64,000 nt of DNA from Henricia sp. BOLD:AAB3569 (Eukaryota; Echinodermata; Asteroidea; Spinulosida; Echinasteridae), in assembly GCA_037783545.1 (NCBI GenBank), contig JBBELK010000305.1, forward strand, positions 1,426,001 to 1,490,000. Reading direction: 5' to 3'. This document shows, in pieces, positions 50,401 to 52,759 of this stretch (positions are counted from its first letter, which is position 1; each line of letters starts with the position of its first letter). Below the pieces are notes generated by a model. The model saw nothing but the letters and a program-made list of their open reading frames with translations. It made no database searches and was not told the DNA's origin. The translations under genes and the position numbers were made by a program.

Positions 50401-51763
50401 TGATTGAATAAACTTAAAGTAGGCCTATAGGTTTTATCAAACTACATGTACTTCAAGAAAAACCCTTCTCTTTCACAAAAAACAATACTGTTATATAAAC
50501 AATTTCTTTTGGGCGCTAAATGTTCTCGAGTAAGGATATGAACTCCTGATTTCGCTCATGACAATCCAGTTCCAATTCAAATGTTTGTCGATTGACTAGT
50601 CAGATCAGTTCAGTTCACTAATTAACCAGCTCAGTTCACTCCCCATCATGACACGGCGACAGTGCAGATTCCGAGGATTAACGATCTGGATTTCAGACGG
50701 CTGTCCTAGTCCGAGTAACTGGGACCGGCTGTCTTCTGGACAGGTGAACTTGAAAGTTAGTGTCGACTCTGTCGAGTCCTATCTCCGCAGGTGTCGGCAC
50801 TGTTCTCCGAGAGAATACAGTTCACGTGGATCCAACAATCGATGGATCCGGAAGTATCCAAGAACATCTGGGGGGGTACCTGGGGCCGGTACCTGAGAGT
50901 AAAGCATAACAATAACATTGATGCCATTTAACAAAGACTTTGCTTTGTACATACATACATAACACTTCAGTGGGTGAACAAAACAACAGGTCAAATGATT
51001 CACCCAATATGTAGCATAATCAATGCACTTAAACTTACTTAAAATCCAAGACGAACTAAACATGTCATGATGTGAGGTCATGTTACTCGAGGGTATATAA
51101 GTCATTCAATTTCTTCAGCCTTATTAGCCATGAAATCTGGCTCCCGATTTATAATTTTCTATTTGTTCTGCCACGTTAGCTGAAATAGACTTGTTATCCA
51201 AAAATTTCCTAGAATCTTATCAATCATCCACTGAGAGCCACAAGCTGCAAGATTCCTAATCGATCAGGACCTGGCAGTCAATTCTTAGAAAGGATTTTGG
51301 CCTTTGTTTACACAAATCTCGCCAAACATGTGCGGAAACATGGCGCTCTCCATAAACGTTTCACGAACGTGTCTTCCGCAATCGCATTAGGGCGCGCTAC
51401 ATGAGTTTAAAACATTTTGCAATGAAGTTGCCAACATTCTTTTTTCTTGTTGCGTTATTCTCCAACCTGTTTATTCTAAAATTTGTACACAATCCTTTAA
51501 TTTGATCTTTCAAGTCAAAACATACAAAATATATACATTGTTAGTTCTTGTATTTTGTTTAAAGGTACATTTCTCAGAAACTTAAATCTCGGTATGTTTT
51601 CCCCCCTCCAGGCAAACTAGTGACAGTGAAGTACCTACGACTAGAACGCTACCACCAGCGCTTCCCAGCCGCCACCAACTGCAACACACCAATCTGGCCT
51701 TCCAATAACCTCAAGCGGTCCTTATCCCACCAGAACCAGTCGTCCAGCCTTGAGACTTCATAG
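4171..51763 (+). CDS. LEMD3: MAN1 / LEM domain-containing protein 3, 14-exon gene
   Basis: MAN1 is an inner nuclear membrane protein that binds BAF and lamins and, through its C-terminal RRM/UHM-like domain, binds receptor-activated Smads to damp TGF-beta/BMP signalling. Predicted exons: 4171-5419, 19053-19102, 20504-20576, 21787-21869, 26163-26254, 27897-28081, 29525-29626, 32672-32774, 36997-37159, 39001-39040, 42457-42544, 46693-46798, 49384-49462, 51612-51763. Every boundary is AG/GT and phases are compatible throughout, giving 2565 nt, 854 residues plus TAG; vertebrate MAN1 is about 900. Order: LEM domain (about 5-45), acidic/Ser-rich tail, TM1 (about 387-409), lumenal loop, TM2 (about 565-594), MSC region, RRM/UHM (about 715-830). 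The RRM excludes LEMD2. The start at 4171 has a good context (ACAAAATGG) and opens directly into the LEM domain. Exon 2 is the least certain part. Confidence 0.95.
5485..6149. repeat. Repeat cluster after exon 1, with a foldback at 5932-6149
   Basis: GCGTCAAAAGGAAAGTAGTC at about 5945 is repeated inverted at about 6108-6130, forming arms of about 70 bp around a short loop. Separately, 5485-5580 (AAGAAGGCTAAAA...GTGACTC) is an inverted, diverged copy of 6640-6728. Confidence 0.6.
6231..6927. mobile_element. Foldback element, about 700 bp
   Basis: Left arm (about 6236-6340, TTTTAGGAGTGAAAAAC...) pairs with the right arm (about 6809-6925, GTTTTTCACTCCTAAAA), about 105 bp with scattered mismatches. 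No coding signature. Confidence 0.7.
7302..7720. mobile_element. GGGTCTTTCCACAG MITE family, copy 1
   Basis: Starts GGGTCTGTCCACAGTAATGG and ends in truncated inverse sequence. The body has internal inverted blocks such as AAATTTTCCTATTACG / CGTAATAGGAAAATTT. Sister copies: 17985-18841, 18220-18690, 29828-30284, 47944-48975. Confidence 0.75.
7721..10112. other. Intron 1 sequence, mostly unassigned
   Basis: AT-rich intron DNA with many TACATGTA and TACCGGTA palindromes (for example 8546-8560 and 8918-8940). Apart from the duplication at 9061-9450 I recognise no element or gene. Confidence 0.5.
9061..9450. repeat. Diverged tandem duplication, about 200-bp unit
   Basis: Two units share GACTGGACTAA / GACCGGACCAAA-type starts, ATCAATGTAAAAT and CAGTCCATTTTG at about 200-210 bp spacing. 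A related fragment lies at about 8500, and the word CGCTGCGGACTGACT recurs at 9248 and 10891. Nothing coding seen. Confidence 0.55.
10122..10828. mobile_element. Foldback/MULE-like element, 9-bp TSD (copy 2)
   Basis: Begins TAGTCTTGGCCCAAGACTA and ends with its inverse; arms of about 140 bp (10122-10262 and 10688-10828) are almost identical. The 9-mer GGTCACACA lies directly outside both ends (10113-10121, 10829-10837). Termini match the 32-2396 element, so both belong to one family. The outermost 19 bases are themselves a small palindrome. A 146-codon + ORF (10307-10747) spans a minisatellite of TGTATTTGGGTC-type units (about 10557-10650) and is probably not a gene. Confidence 0.9.
10838..12257. 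other. Intron 1 sequence, unassigned
   Basis: No element boundaries recognised. Rich in TACATGTA words, alone or in clusters (about 11210-11400, 12175-12260). Confidence 0.5.
12700..13687. mobile_element. DNA transposon remnant with palindromic GATCCCGAGCTCGGGATC ends
   Basis: Outer inverted repeats ACCGTGTTTACAC and GTGTAAACACGGT are each followed by GATCCCGAGCTCGGG words; several more GAGCTCGGGATC copies lie in the left 170 bp. TTTG occurs at both junctions and may be a short duplication. It sits inside the right arm of the 12258-13864 foldback and carries a Myb/SANT-like fragment. Confidence 0.75.
13421..13552 (+). pseudogene. Truncated Myb/SANT-like DNA-binding domain of a transposon
   Basis: A 43-codon frame ([20 protein letters not shown], then [20 protein letters not shown], then a quick stop). 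The pattern W-S-x-x-E-L-x-x-F-L-D-I-W-x-x-x-E-I-x-x-x-L-D-G-x-x-R-N-S is the first half of the trihelix Myb/SANT-like (Myb_DNA-bind_4) domain common in DNA-transposon accessory proteins and genes derived from them. The second half is missing, so it is read as a broken remnant, although a spliced form is possible. Confidence 0.6.
13865..14640. other. Intron 1 sequence, unassigned
   Basis: Contains a purine-rich tract near 13930-13970, a repeated CATACATGTCCTCCATAT at about 14066-14105, and a GTCTTAAGACCTCAAG stretch related to the dispersed GACTTG-type repeats. No gene. Confidence 0.4.
14690..15370 (+). mobile_element. tRNA-derived SINE (tRNA-Asn-like head), interrupted
   Basis: A tRNA-like head (GTAGCTCAGATGGTAGGGC, anticodon-arm sequence CTGCACGTTAAGCAG) is followed, after an insertion at 14796-15296, by a tail shared with the copies at 32443-32640 and 40555-40810 (CAAACTCATGGACATTTGTC). 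Confidence 0.7.
14796..15296. repeat. GAGTC-repeat element inserted in a SINE
   Basis: Two blocks of degenerate GAGTC/GACTC units (14800-14935 and 15135-15270) in opposite orientation surround a unique centre. The host SINE word TTAATCCC(C)AGTG stands on both sides (14783-14795 and 15297-15308), a 12-13 bp target duplication. Confidence 0.7.
15371..16481. other. Intron 1 sequence, unassigned
   Basis: No recognised element; scattered TACATGTA words. Short ORFs here show no family signature. Confidence 0.4.
16482..17443 (-). mobile_element. TTAA-flanked DNA transposon (Kolobok-like?), copy 1
   Basis: TTAA stands on both sides (16478-16481, 17444-17447); ends ACAGCTAGAATCCCCCTT and AAGGGGGATTCTTCCTCT are imperfect inverted repeats. 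About 950 bp match the copy at 61084-62029. Minus-strand frames conserved between the copies include a start M-P-S-S-C-x3-C...F-S-F-x-x-P (ATG at 17108), weakly like a THAP finger, and a 68-codon ORF (16570-16776) with two substitutions between copies. THAP plus TTAA would fit Kolobok. Confidence 0.7.
17676..17870. mobile_element. Foldback MITE
   Basis: AAAGCCGCCTTTC...TTATCCGTCTTGCG at the left pairs with CGCAAGACAGATGAAAAA...GGAAAGGCGCCTT at the right. A (C)n run of G/C (about 17559-17571) lies just upstream. Confidence 0.55.
17985..18841. mobile_element. GGGTCTTTCC MITE family, copy 2 (host of copy 3)
   Basis: Ends GGGTCTTTCCATGCTAATGG and CCATTAGCGTGGAAAAACCC are inverted repeats. The body is interrupted at 18220-18690 by a complete second member of the same family. 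Confidence 0.8.
18220..18690. mobile_element. GGGTCTTTCC MITE family, copy 3, nested in copy 2
   Basis: Ends GGGTCTTTCCACAGTAATGG and CCATTACTGTGGAAAGACCC. ATGT directly flanks both ends, as at 29828-30284. Confidence 0.85.
19053..19102 (+). CDS. LEMD3: MAN1 exon 2 (lumenal loop, predicted)
   Basis: Exon 1 ends in phase 1 and the exon at 20504 must start in phase 0, so a phase 1 to 0 exon is required between them. This 50-nt segment fits: it follows TTTACCTGTTTCAG, ends at CAT|GTAAGT, and is open in the needed frame (Asp split codon, then [16 protein letters not shown]). I know no strong family signature for this stretch. A weaker donor at 19097 would break the phase. Confidence 0.6.
19306..19644. 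mobile_element. hAT-like MITE with 8-bp TSD
   Basis: Ends TAGGGATGGGACG and ATCATCCCTA; the octamer ATTTGCAC is repeated exactly outside both ends (19298-19305, 19645-19652). Internal GGTTAACCGGTTAAC-type palindromes. No transposase. Confidence 0.85.
19653..20503. other. Rest of intron 2, unassigned
   Basis: AT-rich; polypyrimidine tract before exon 3 at 20474-20490. No element recognised. Confidence 0.5.
20504..20576 (+). CDS. LEMD3: MAN1 exon 3 (lumenal loop)
   Basis: Starts after TGTATAG and ends GCTG|GTATGT. It encodes [20 protein letters not shown] then SDIA, a helical stretch that leads into the conserved G-x-Y-E-C-G start of exon 4. The in-frame codon upstream is TAG, so the exon cannot extend left. 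A second possible donor (GTAAGC at 20581) would break the phase into exon 4. Confidence 0.85.
21170..21425 (-). mobile_element. tRNA-derived SINE
   Basis: Reading the minus strand, GGCGGTCTAGTGGATCG resembles an A box and GTAGTGGGTTTGAATCCCGG a B box, followed by the body word CCCTTGAGCAAGGTACTTTG. That head-body order is typical of marine-invertebrate SINEs. Confidence 0.65.
21787..21869 (+). CDS. LEMD3: MAN1 exon 4 (lumenal MSC region)
   Basis: Acceptor CTTCAG|GG and donor TTT|GTAAGT. It encodes [20 protein letters not shown] and on to FLKHEF, residues 458-485. The YECG motif is typical of the region before the second membrane span in MAN1/LEMD2 proteins. Phase 1 in, phase 0 out. Confidence 0.9.
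22402..22952. mobile_element. TTAA-flanked MITE, 551 bp
   Basis: AGGGCCCTGAAA at the left and TTTCAGGGGCCCT at the right, with TTAA at 22398-22401 and 22953-22956. No coding signature; low complexity inside. Confidence 0.75.
23157..23373. mobile_element. Hairpin MITE beside the giant palindrome
   Basis: ATAGTCTTTATTGCATAAAA and the inverse TTGATGCAATAAAGACTCTAT end the element; GTCAAGCGAATCAAAA / TTTTTGATTCGCTTGGC extends both arms. Confidence 0.7.
23401..26015. mobile_element. 2.6-kb near-perfect palindrome with TTAA flanks
   Basis: Arms 23401-24654 and 24766-26015 (about 1250 bp each) are inverted copies with few mismatches around a loop of about 110 bp. Termini GAGCCAGATTCTG / CAGAATCTGGCTC; TTAA at 23397-23400 and 26016-26019. 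There is no ORF above 60 codons. Arms are rich in GAGGGCGC words. It ends 147 bp before exon 5, so the pre-mRNA should be able to fold into a very long duplex. Confidence 0.92.
26163..26254 (+). CDS. LEMD3: MAN1 exon 5 (lumenal MSC region)
   Basis: Acceptor TTGAGCAG|AAAGGC and donor CTCAG|GTGAGA. It encodes residues 486-515: [20 protein letters not shown], then [10 protein letters not shown] and a split Arg. The W-G-L/I-R-L motif continuing into exon 6 is typical of the family. The exon lies only 147 bp downstream of the large palindrome at 23401-26015. Confidence 0.92.
26462..26982. mobile_element. TTCGCCC MITE, copy 2
   Basis: Left end TTTAAAGGCAGTATACATCG, right end CACGTATACTACCTTTAA. 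The core has tandem TTCGCCCxAGTGCCA units, then inverted TTCAGGGCGAAATGG units. Confidence 0.85.
27255..27435. mobile_element. Foldback MITE with CGAGGCAAAGCCGAG centre
   Basis: AATGAATGTTTATGAGTGCA pairs with TGCACGAATTAAAACATTCA and GGGAGGAATATTTTCAT with ATGAAAGTATTCCTCCC; GTTCCATTCAACGAGG / TTGAATGGAAC is the inner stem. Confidence 0.65.
27897..28081 (+). CDS. LEMD3: MAN1 exon 6 (MSC region and start of TM2)
   Basis: Acceptor CATCAG|G and donor CTTG|GTAAGA. It encodes an acidic loop ([20 protein letters not shown]), then [20 protein letters not shown], and the start of a hydrophobic run, [11 protein letters not shown], which joins exon 7 to make the second membrane segment. Residues 516-578. 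Confidence 0.93.
28130..28340. mobile_element. Foldback MITE just after exon 6
   Basis: GGGTGATGGTGCAAACTATT pairs with AGTAATTTGCACCATCACAC; inner stem includes AATCTTGAG / CTCAAGATC and CTATTTCT / GGAAATAG. It starts about 50 bp after the donor. Confidence 0.6.
28506..28886 (+). mobile_element. tRNA-derived SINE with (AAT)n tail
   Basis: Head: A box TGGCCGAGCGGTTTAGG, B box GGTTCGAACCTCC. Body: GCCCTTGGGCAAGGCACTC and GGGATGTAAAGCCGTTGGTC. It ends in an (AAT)n tail at 28860-28884. No functional tRNA is proposed because the anticodon arm does not fold as one. Confidence 0.75.
28960..29283 (+). mobile_element. Dispersed repeat (AAACAGGAAATTTGC family), copy 2
   Basis: Direct match to 60040-60220 over its left part and inverse match to 3378-3815, including the right part missing at 60 kb. 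No terminal repeat or ORF recognised. Confidence 0.65.
29289..29422. mobile_element. Short MITE with CAATTTCACAAAGCGCTAAG end
   Basis: CCCAATTTCACAAAGCGCTAAG is inverted at the right as CTTAACGTTTGTGAAAT. It abuts the repeat ending at 29283. Confidence 0.5.
29525..29626 (+). CDS. LEMD3: MAN1 exon 7 (TM2 and basic flank)
   Basis: Acceptor TTTACAG|GG and donor ACAG|GTAATG. Encodes [15 protein letters not shown], completing TM2 (about residues 565-594), then [18 protein letters not shown]. The basic flank fits the nucleoplasmic side, with the polypeptide crossing back to the nucleus before the C-terminal domain. Confidence 0.92.
29828..30284. mobile_element. GGGTCTTTCC MITE family, copy 4
   Basis: Complete: GGGTCTTTCCACAGTAATGG to CCATTACTGTGGACAGACCC, flanked by ATGT on both sides. 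Confidence 0.85.
30757..30840. repeat. Small hairpin repeat
   Basis: AATTGCCAGAAGTGAA pairs with TTCACTTCTGGCAA; the loop holds TTTTCTATAAATAGAAAA. Confidence 0.5.
31000..32252 (+). mobile_element. SINE copy split by a hAT-like element
   Basis: Diverged head at about 31000-31075 (TTGGGTCATTGATTTGCAAT, B-box-like GGGTTCAATACGCGG) resumes at 32106 with CCTTGAGCAAGGCACTTAAC and GGGATGTAAAGCTGTTTGTC. Same family as 28506-28886. Confidence 0.75.
31076..32097. mobile_element. hAT-like non-autonomous element with 8-bp TSD
   Basis: Begins TAGTGCTGTAAC and ends GTTACAGCATTA; TCCCTGTG is repeated exactly on both sides (31068-31075, 32098-32105). Subterminal GTTCGGGTTCGGTTCGG-like runs occur at both ends. 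Internal minus-strand ORFs (up to 151 codons at 31250-31705) show no hAT transposase signature I recognise. Confidence 0.88.
32258..32312. repeat. 11-bp minisatellite
   Basis: About 4.5 units of CAATGGCACAC. It follows the SINE body directly and may be an expanded tail. Confidence 0.8.
32443..32640 (-). mobile_element. tRNA-Asn-type SINE with deleted head
   Basis: Matches 40555-40810 (CATGAGTT..GAAA.CTGGATGCAGTG, CACGGTATTG, TAACAAGCC, AGAGGGATAAACC) but most of the tRNA-like head between CCTACCAATTGAGCTA and the tail is missing. Confidence 0.65.
32672..32774 (+). CDS. LEMD3: MAN1 exon 8 (nucleoplasmic linker/winged-helix region)
   Basis: Acceptor TTCCACAG|AG and donor CACAG|GTAGGA. Encodes [20 protein letters not shown] then [14 protein letters not shown], residues 612-645. 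The L-x-I-x-H-V-R-D-x-L-I-P pattern is typical of the MSC winged-helix part of MAN1 and LEMD2. Confidence 0.94.
33055..33330. repeat. (CA)n tract and GGGGTACC foldback
   Basis: A (CA)n run at 33074-33088, then ACACCCTTATGGGGTACC pairing with GGTACCATAAGGGTGTGAA. Many GGGTACCTTTGTTCCC-like units lie between and continue to about 33560. Confidence 0.6.
33588..33832. mobile_element. Foldback MITE, GTGTGAATCCAGC family, copy 1
   Basis: GGCTGGATTCACAATGAGCC at the left and AAAAGAGTGTGAATCCAGC at the right. Core words TCAAAGCGATGCG and GTGTCGTTTCA are shared with 41256-41466 and 55425-55660. Confidence 0.7.
33837..36053. other. Intron 8 sequence, mostly unassigned
   Basis: AT-rich intron. 35320-35600 is a diverged set of GACTTGAATTGGGA-type units, related to 37604-38320 and 49200-49320. 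No gene or element boundary seen elsewhere. Confidence 0.45.
36055..36800. mobile_element. GGGGCCAATTTCAT MITE, interrupted copy
   Basis: Left arm GGGGCCAATTTCATGGTGCTG...CAGCCAAAATTTTATG; right arm ACAATTTTGGCTGG...AAGTGGCCCC. The loop is replaced by the TTCGCCC MITE at 36163-36665. Complete relatives lie at 62547-62780 and 63442-63666. Confidence 0.8.
36163..36665. mobile_element. TTCGCCC MITE, copy 3, nested
   Basis: Ends AAAGGCAGTATACATCATTG and CATGTATACTATCTTTAA. It sits in the loop of the 36055-36800 element. Confidence 0.85.
36838..36900. mobile_element. Partial GGGGCCAATTTCAT MITE arm
   Basis: GGGCCAATTTCATAGAGGTG and TTTGCTTAAGCACA match one arm of the family. It ends about 100 bp before exon 9; no second arm is found. 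Confidence 0.55.
36997..37159 (+). CDS. LEMD3: MAN1 exon 9 (winged-helix region)
   Basis: Acceptor AATCCAG|A and donor GAGTTG|GTACGT. Encodes [40 protein letters not shown], then [14 protein letters not shown]. The W-x-x-A-V-x-F-I-x-x-N-E-S-R-V-R-x-E and V-W-R-W motifs are strongly conserved in this protein family. Confidence 0.95.
37160..39000. other. Intron 9, largely unassigned
   Basis: 37604-37740 and 38270-38330 carry GACTCGAGACTTGGGACTCG-like units facing each other, so a diverged relative of the GAGTC element may span 37604-38330. The rest is AT-rich without recognised features. Confidence 0.4.
39001..39040 (+). CDS. LEMD3: MAN1 exon 10 (linker to the RRM)
   Basis: A 40-nt exon after a long T tract (TTTTTTTTTTGCAG) with donor ACAG|GTGGGT. 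Encodes [13 protein letters not shown]. The KVWQG motif precedes the RRM/UHM domain in MAN1, and phase 0 in, phase 1 out joins both neighbours. Confidence 0.9.
39155..39510 (+). mobile_element. Dispersed repeat shared with 58160-58515
   Basis: Inverse match over about 350 bp, including AACCAACAGTCTGGTTGCTT and CAGTACATCAGAC / GTCTGATGTACTG. Ends carry TTAGCC / GGCTAA. No ORF. Confidence 0.7.
39511..40554. other. Intron 10 sequence, unassigned
   Basis: No element or gene recognised. A short inverted pair (CAGGTTGTTAGAATTAC region, 40130-40210) is weak. Confidence 0.4.
40555..40810 (-). mobile_element. tRNA-Asn-derived SINE
   Basis: 40602-40673 on the minus strand folds partly like tRNA: acceptor GGCTTCA/TGGAGCC pairs, anticodon stem TCTGC/GCAGA, loop with GTT (Asn). 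The T stem has mismatches. A 19-bp duplication of the 5' end (40674-40692) and the family tail argue for a SINE, not a gene. Confidence 0.75.
41100..41232 (-). mobile_element. tRNA-derived SINE (second type)
   Basis: Minus strand GCTCGGTGTTCGAGTGGTTA, anticodon arm TCTGC-CAAGTAT-GCAGA, and B-box-like GGGTTCACGTCCC. Acceptor stem not convincing. Confidence 0.55.
41256..41466. mobile_element. GTGTGAATCCAGC MITE family, two partial copies
   Basis: Tandem partial copies (41256-41325 and 41331-41466) share CGAAAAGGCTCAGTGT and GATGCGC.TCACATTTACGC. Confidence 0.65.
42457..42544 (+). CDS. LEMD3: MAN1 exon 11 (start of the RRM/UHM domain)
   Basis: Acceptor CATGCAG|CC and donor ACGCT|GTGAGT. Encodes [15 protein letters not shown], then [13 protein letters not shown]. 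The [11 protein letters not shown] sequence is the first beta strand of the MAN1 UHM-type RRM. Confidence 0.95.
42870..43066. mobile_element. CAGG...CCCCTG element with 5-bp TSD, copy 1
   Basis: Begins CAGGCGCGGATCCAG, ends CTGGATCCGCCCCTG; TATGT is repeated on both sides (42865-42869, 43067-43071). A poly-C run follows the left end. Similar ends occur in some hAT groups, but assignment is not certain. Confidence 0.85.
43146..43628. mobile_element. TTCGCCC MITE, copy 4, nested
   Basis: Between TTAA at 43142-43145 and 43629-43632. AGGCAGTATACATCATTGG at the left and CATGTATACTATCT at the right. Confidence 0.88.
43858..44098. mobile_element. CAGG...CCCCTG element with 5-bp TSD, copy 2
   Basis: Begins CAGGGGCGGATG, ends CTGGATCCGCCCCTG; GCTAC repeated on both sides (43853-43857, 44099-44103). 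Poly-C near the left end as in copy 1. The centre includes GGCTTCGCGCTACGCGCTCG. Confidence 0.85.
44237..44440 (+). mobile_element. SINE-like unit with tRNA-like head
   Basis: GTGGATAGCGTAGCAGACTT, AAGTCCAAGGTTCGAGGC and a body with AGACACTTTACTCAACATTG and CCCAGGTGTATAAAT fit a SINE plan. Confidence 0.5.
44415..44905. repeat. Five tandem copies of a ~105-bp unit
   Basis: Each unit contains CTGCGATGGACTGG(C/T)ATCCC, then CCATGGAAACTAA and TGTTGGGG. It follows the SINE-like unit at 44237, so it looks like amplification of a SINE tail. Confidence 0.85.
45431..45585. mobile_element. MITE with TAGACTACTAAAGTGTGACG end, copy 1
   Basis: GCACTAAAATGAAAACGTCACC and GACGTCACACTTTAGTAGTC form the ends. 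A second copy is at 56567-56743. Confidence 0.7.
45716..46638. mobile_element. Foldback element carrying a recombinase gene fragment
   Basis: ACAAATACAACATGGTTTGA...GAGGTGTTGGATGATTGG (left) pairs with CCAATCATCCAACACCTC...ACCATGTTGTATTTGT (right). Inside are a hairpin (GGCACTATCTCCC and inverse, 45780-45819), a second hairpin (46283-46309) and a minus-strand recombinase fragment. Confidence 0.75.
45870..46152 (-). pseudogene. Crypton-type tyrosine recombinase N-terminus, frameshifted
   Basis: From ATG at 46152 the frame reads [42 protein letters not shown] and, further on, [18 protein letters not shown]. This is the N-terminal DNA-binding region of Crypton-like tyrosine recombinases and derived proteins (QRICH1/ZMYM/KIAA1958 type): A-R-F-x-x-x-T-E-E-E, D-x-K-x-T-K and F-Y-x-E-V-R. 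The family then continues with K-K-S-x-x-x-x-R-F-G-x-Q-R; here that stretch ([18 protein letters not shown]) is in another minus-strand frame (45711-45947), so a frameshift lies near 45915-45930. The catalytic domain is absent. It is a fragment captured in a foldback element. Confidence 0.75.
46693..46798 (+). CDS. LEMD3: MAN1 exon 12 (RRM/UHM core)
   Basis: Acceptor TGTGTAG|G and donor AGAGAG|GTAAGT. Encodes [20 protein letters not shown], then [15 protein letters not shown]: helix 1 and beta 2 of the RRM/UHM fold. This domain carries the Smad-binding activity in the vertebrate protein. Confidence 0.95.
46850..47420. mobile_element. 570-bp near-continuous palindrome after exon 12
   Basis: GACGTTACATGTGTAACATG...TCATACATGTGGGT pairs with ACCCACATGTATGACACG...AACATGAATT-type inverse, and pairing continues inward (GGGCATTTTGGCAACAC / GTGTTGCCAAAATACCCC; ACAAATTTCCAATAT / ATATTGGAAATTTGT). 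It starts about 50 bp after the donor of exon 12. Confidence 0.82.
47991..48618. mobile_element. TGGGCCCATGTGCATAAAAG foldback element, nested
   Basis: TGGGCCCATGTGCATAAAAG at the left, CTTTTATGCACATGGGCCCA at the right; arms continue with CTACTAGGCCTAGTTGGC / GTTGGCAGCTAAACTAGTAG. It contains the 25-nt hairpin at 48192. Confidence 0.85.
48192..48216. repeat. 25-nt perfect hairpin with 9-bp flanking duplication
   Basis: CATGGAGGAAG-TTT-CTTCCTCCATG. CTTTGGACA occurs on both sides (48185-48193, 48217-48225). Its arm repeats the start of the 33-nt hairpin at 1687. Confidence 0.8.
49384..49462 (+). CDS. LEMD3: MAN1 exon 13 (RRM/UHM core)
   Basis: Acceptor GTGTGCAG|GGA and donor GATG|GTAAGA. Encodes [20 protein letters not shown] then QGSWFDG: the RNP1-like beta 3 strand (GCVYVKC), helix 2 and the G-S-W-F-D-G turn of the UHM. 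Confidence 0.95.
49608..49804. mobile_element. Foldback MITE, GTCCAAAGTTGT family
   Basis: GGGGGCGTCCAAAGTTGTCA and TTAACAACTTTGGACAGCCCC form the ends, with ATTTTCACAGTTCTACA / TGTAGAACCATGAAAAT further in. Confidence 0.75.
49805..51611. other. Rest of intron 13, unassigned
   Basis: No recognised element. An 82-codon + ORF (50648-50896) spans GC-richer DNA but shows no family signature or splice logic. Confidence 0.4.
51612..51763 (+). CDS. LEMD3: MAN1 exon 14, C-terminus and stop
   Basis: Acceptor CCCCTCCAG|GC. Encodes [20 protein letters not shown], closing the RRM/UHM, then a short Ser/Asn-rich tail (about 25 residues) to TAG at 51761-51763. The [18 protein letters not shown] stretch is the strongest family signature in the window. 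Confidence 0.96.
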
Positions 51764-52529
51764 GGTCAGAGGTCAAGGGTCAGTGAACTGGAGGTCAAAG
51801 ATTATTTGGTTTTCTTGCCCACAGTTACTGGATTTGTCAGGTATCAAAGCAGAGGTACATGTAGCAGGGGTCGACAATGGTTGGCCCAGATCAGAGGTTG
51901 TCATAGGGCACATTAGCCCAGTTTGGACTCCTTACCGCATAGTGGGTGGAGTCCACGATATGAAGTTCCAAAAAACAGGGCGAAAAAAGTTATAACGAAA
52001 TATTAAAATATTTCTACCTGATGCTGGAGACCTGCACTGTTTTCCATGTGTCCTAATCTCTGGGATTGCCAGGTTTTAGAAATTCTTTACACCGGTACCA
52101 AACGGCAATCCGGAAGAAAATGGCGACAAACCAAACTGGCGTACATTGTACGTTCAGCGTGTTTTATTCTCAGCGCATACACTTGACGACTGGATGTGGG
52201 AGTTGTGCACGCTAGGACAAGCGACAAATGAAGGCTTTGGCGAGTCCCCCCCCCCCCCCCCCCCCTTCTCCGGCACGCGTCACGATCAATCGCAACAAGT
52301 GGAGCGGGATTGCTAGGAAGTCATTGTGCGCGTGTGATATGGAATTGCGTGGCGCGCGTATCAAAACTTACCTGGAATTTAACATTCGGTTGTGATTTAA
52401 ATTTCAGCATATTTTCCTCATTTTGGGTACATAATTTTTAAACCTCCCATTCCTGAAAATGACGATGCCGAGGATATGTGGACATAAATTTCATTAAAAG
52501 GTGAATTTTATGTACAAGTTTCAGTTGTC
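51764..52529. other. 3' flank/UTR of MAN1
   Basis: Starts the 3' UTR. Holds a poly-C tract at 52248-52265 and a candidate poly(A) signal at 52002. No further gene seen. Confidence 0.5.
52002..52007 (+). terminator. Candidate poly(A) signal ATTAAA for MAN1
   Basis: First variant poly(A) signal after the stop, about 240 bp downstream. No canonical AATAAA lies closer; later ones (for example near 53252, inside a transposon copy) are less attractive. A much longer 3' UTR cannot be excluded. Confidence 0.3.
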
Positions 52530-52533
52530 TTAA

Positions 52534-52665
52534 AGGCACAGGCTCGTCAGCAATGCGCGCCCGCCAAATTCGTGCTCGAAACACGCAGCTCCATGCCTTT
52601 GCTATGGAGCTGCGTATTGCGTGGCACACATTTGGCGGGCGCGCATTGCTGACGAGCCTGTGCCT
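52534..52665. mobile_element. AAGGCACAGGCTCG MITE, copy 2, TTAA flanks
   Basis: AGGCACAGGCTCGTCAGCAA at the left and its inverse at the right; TTAA at 52530-52533 and 52666-52669. Almost entirely self-complementary. Confidence 0.85.
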
Positions 52666-52759
52666 TTAAGTGGAGATATCGTAACCTGGATGTCAGTCGT
52701 AATGCAATGAGTATGTCCAACGTGGGCTAAGGTCACATCACAGTGAATTGTGGTACAGG

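Noticed and set aside
50648..50896. 82-codon + ORF in intron 13
   Set aside because: No family pattern or matching splice context.
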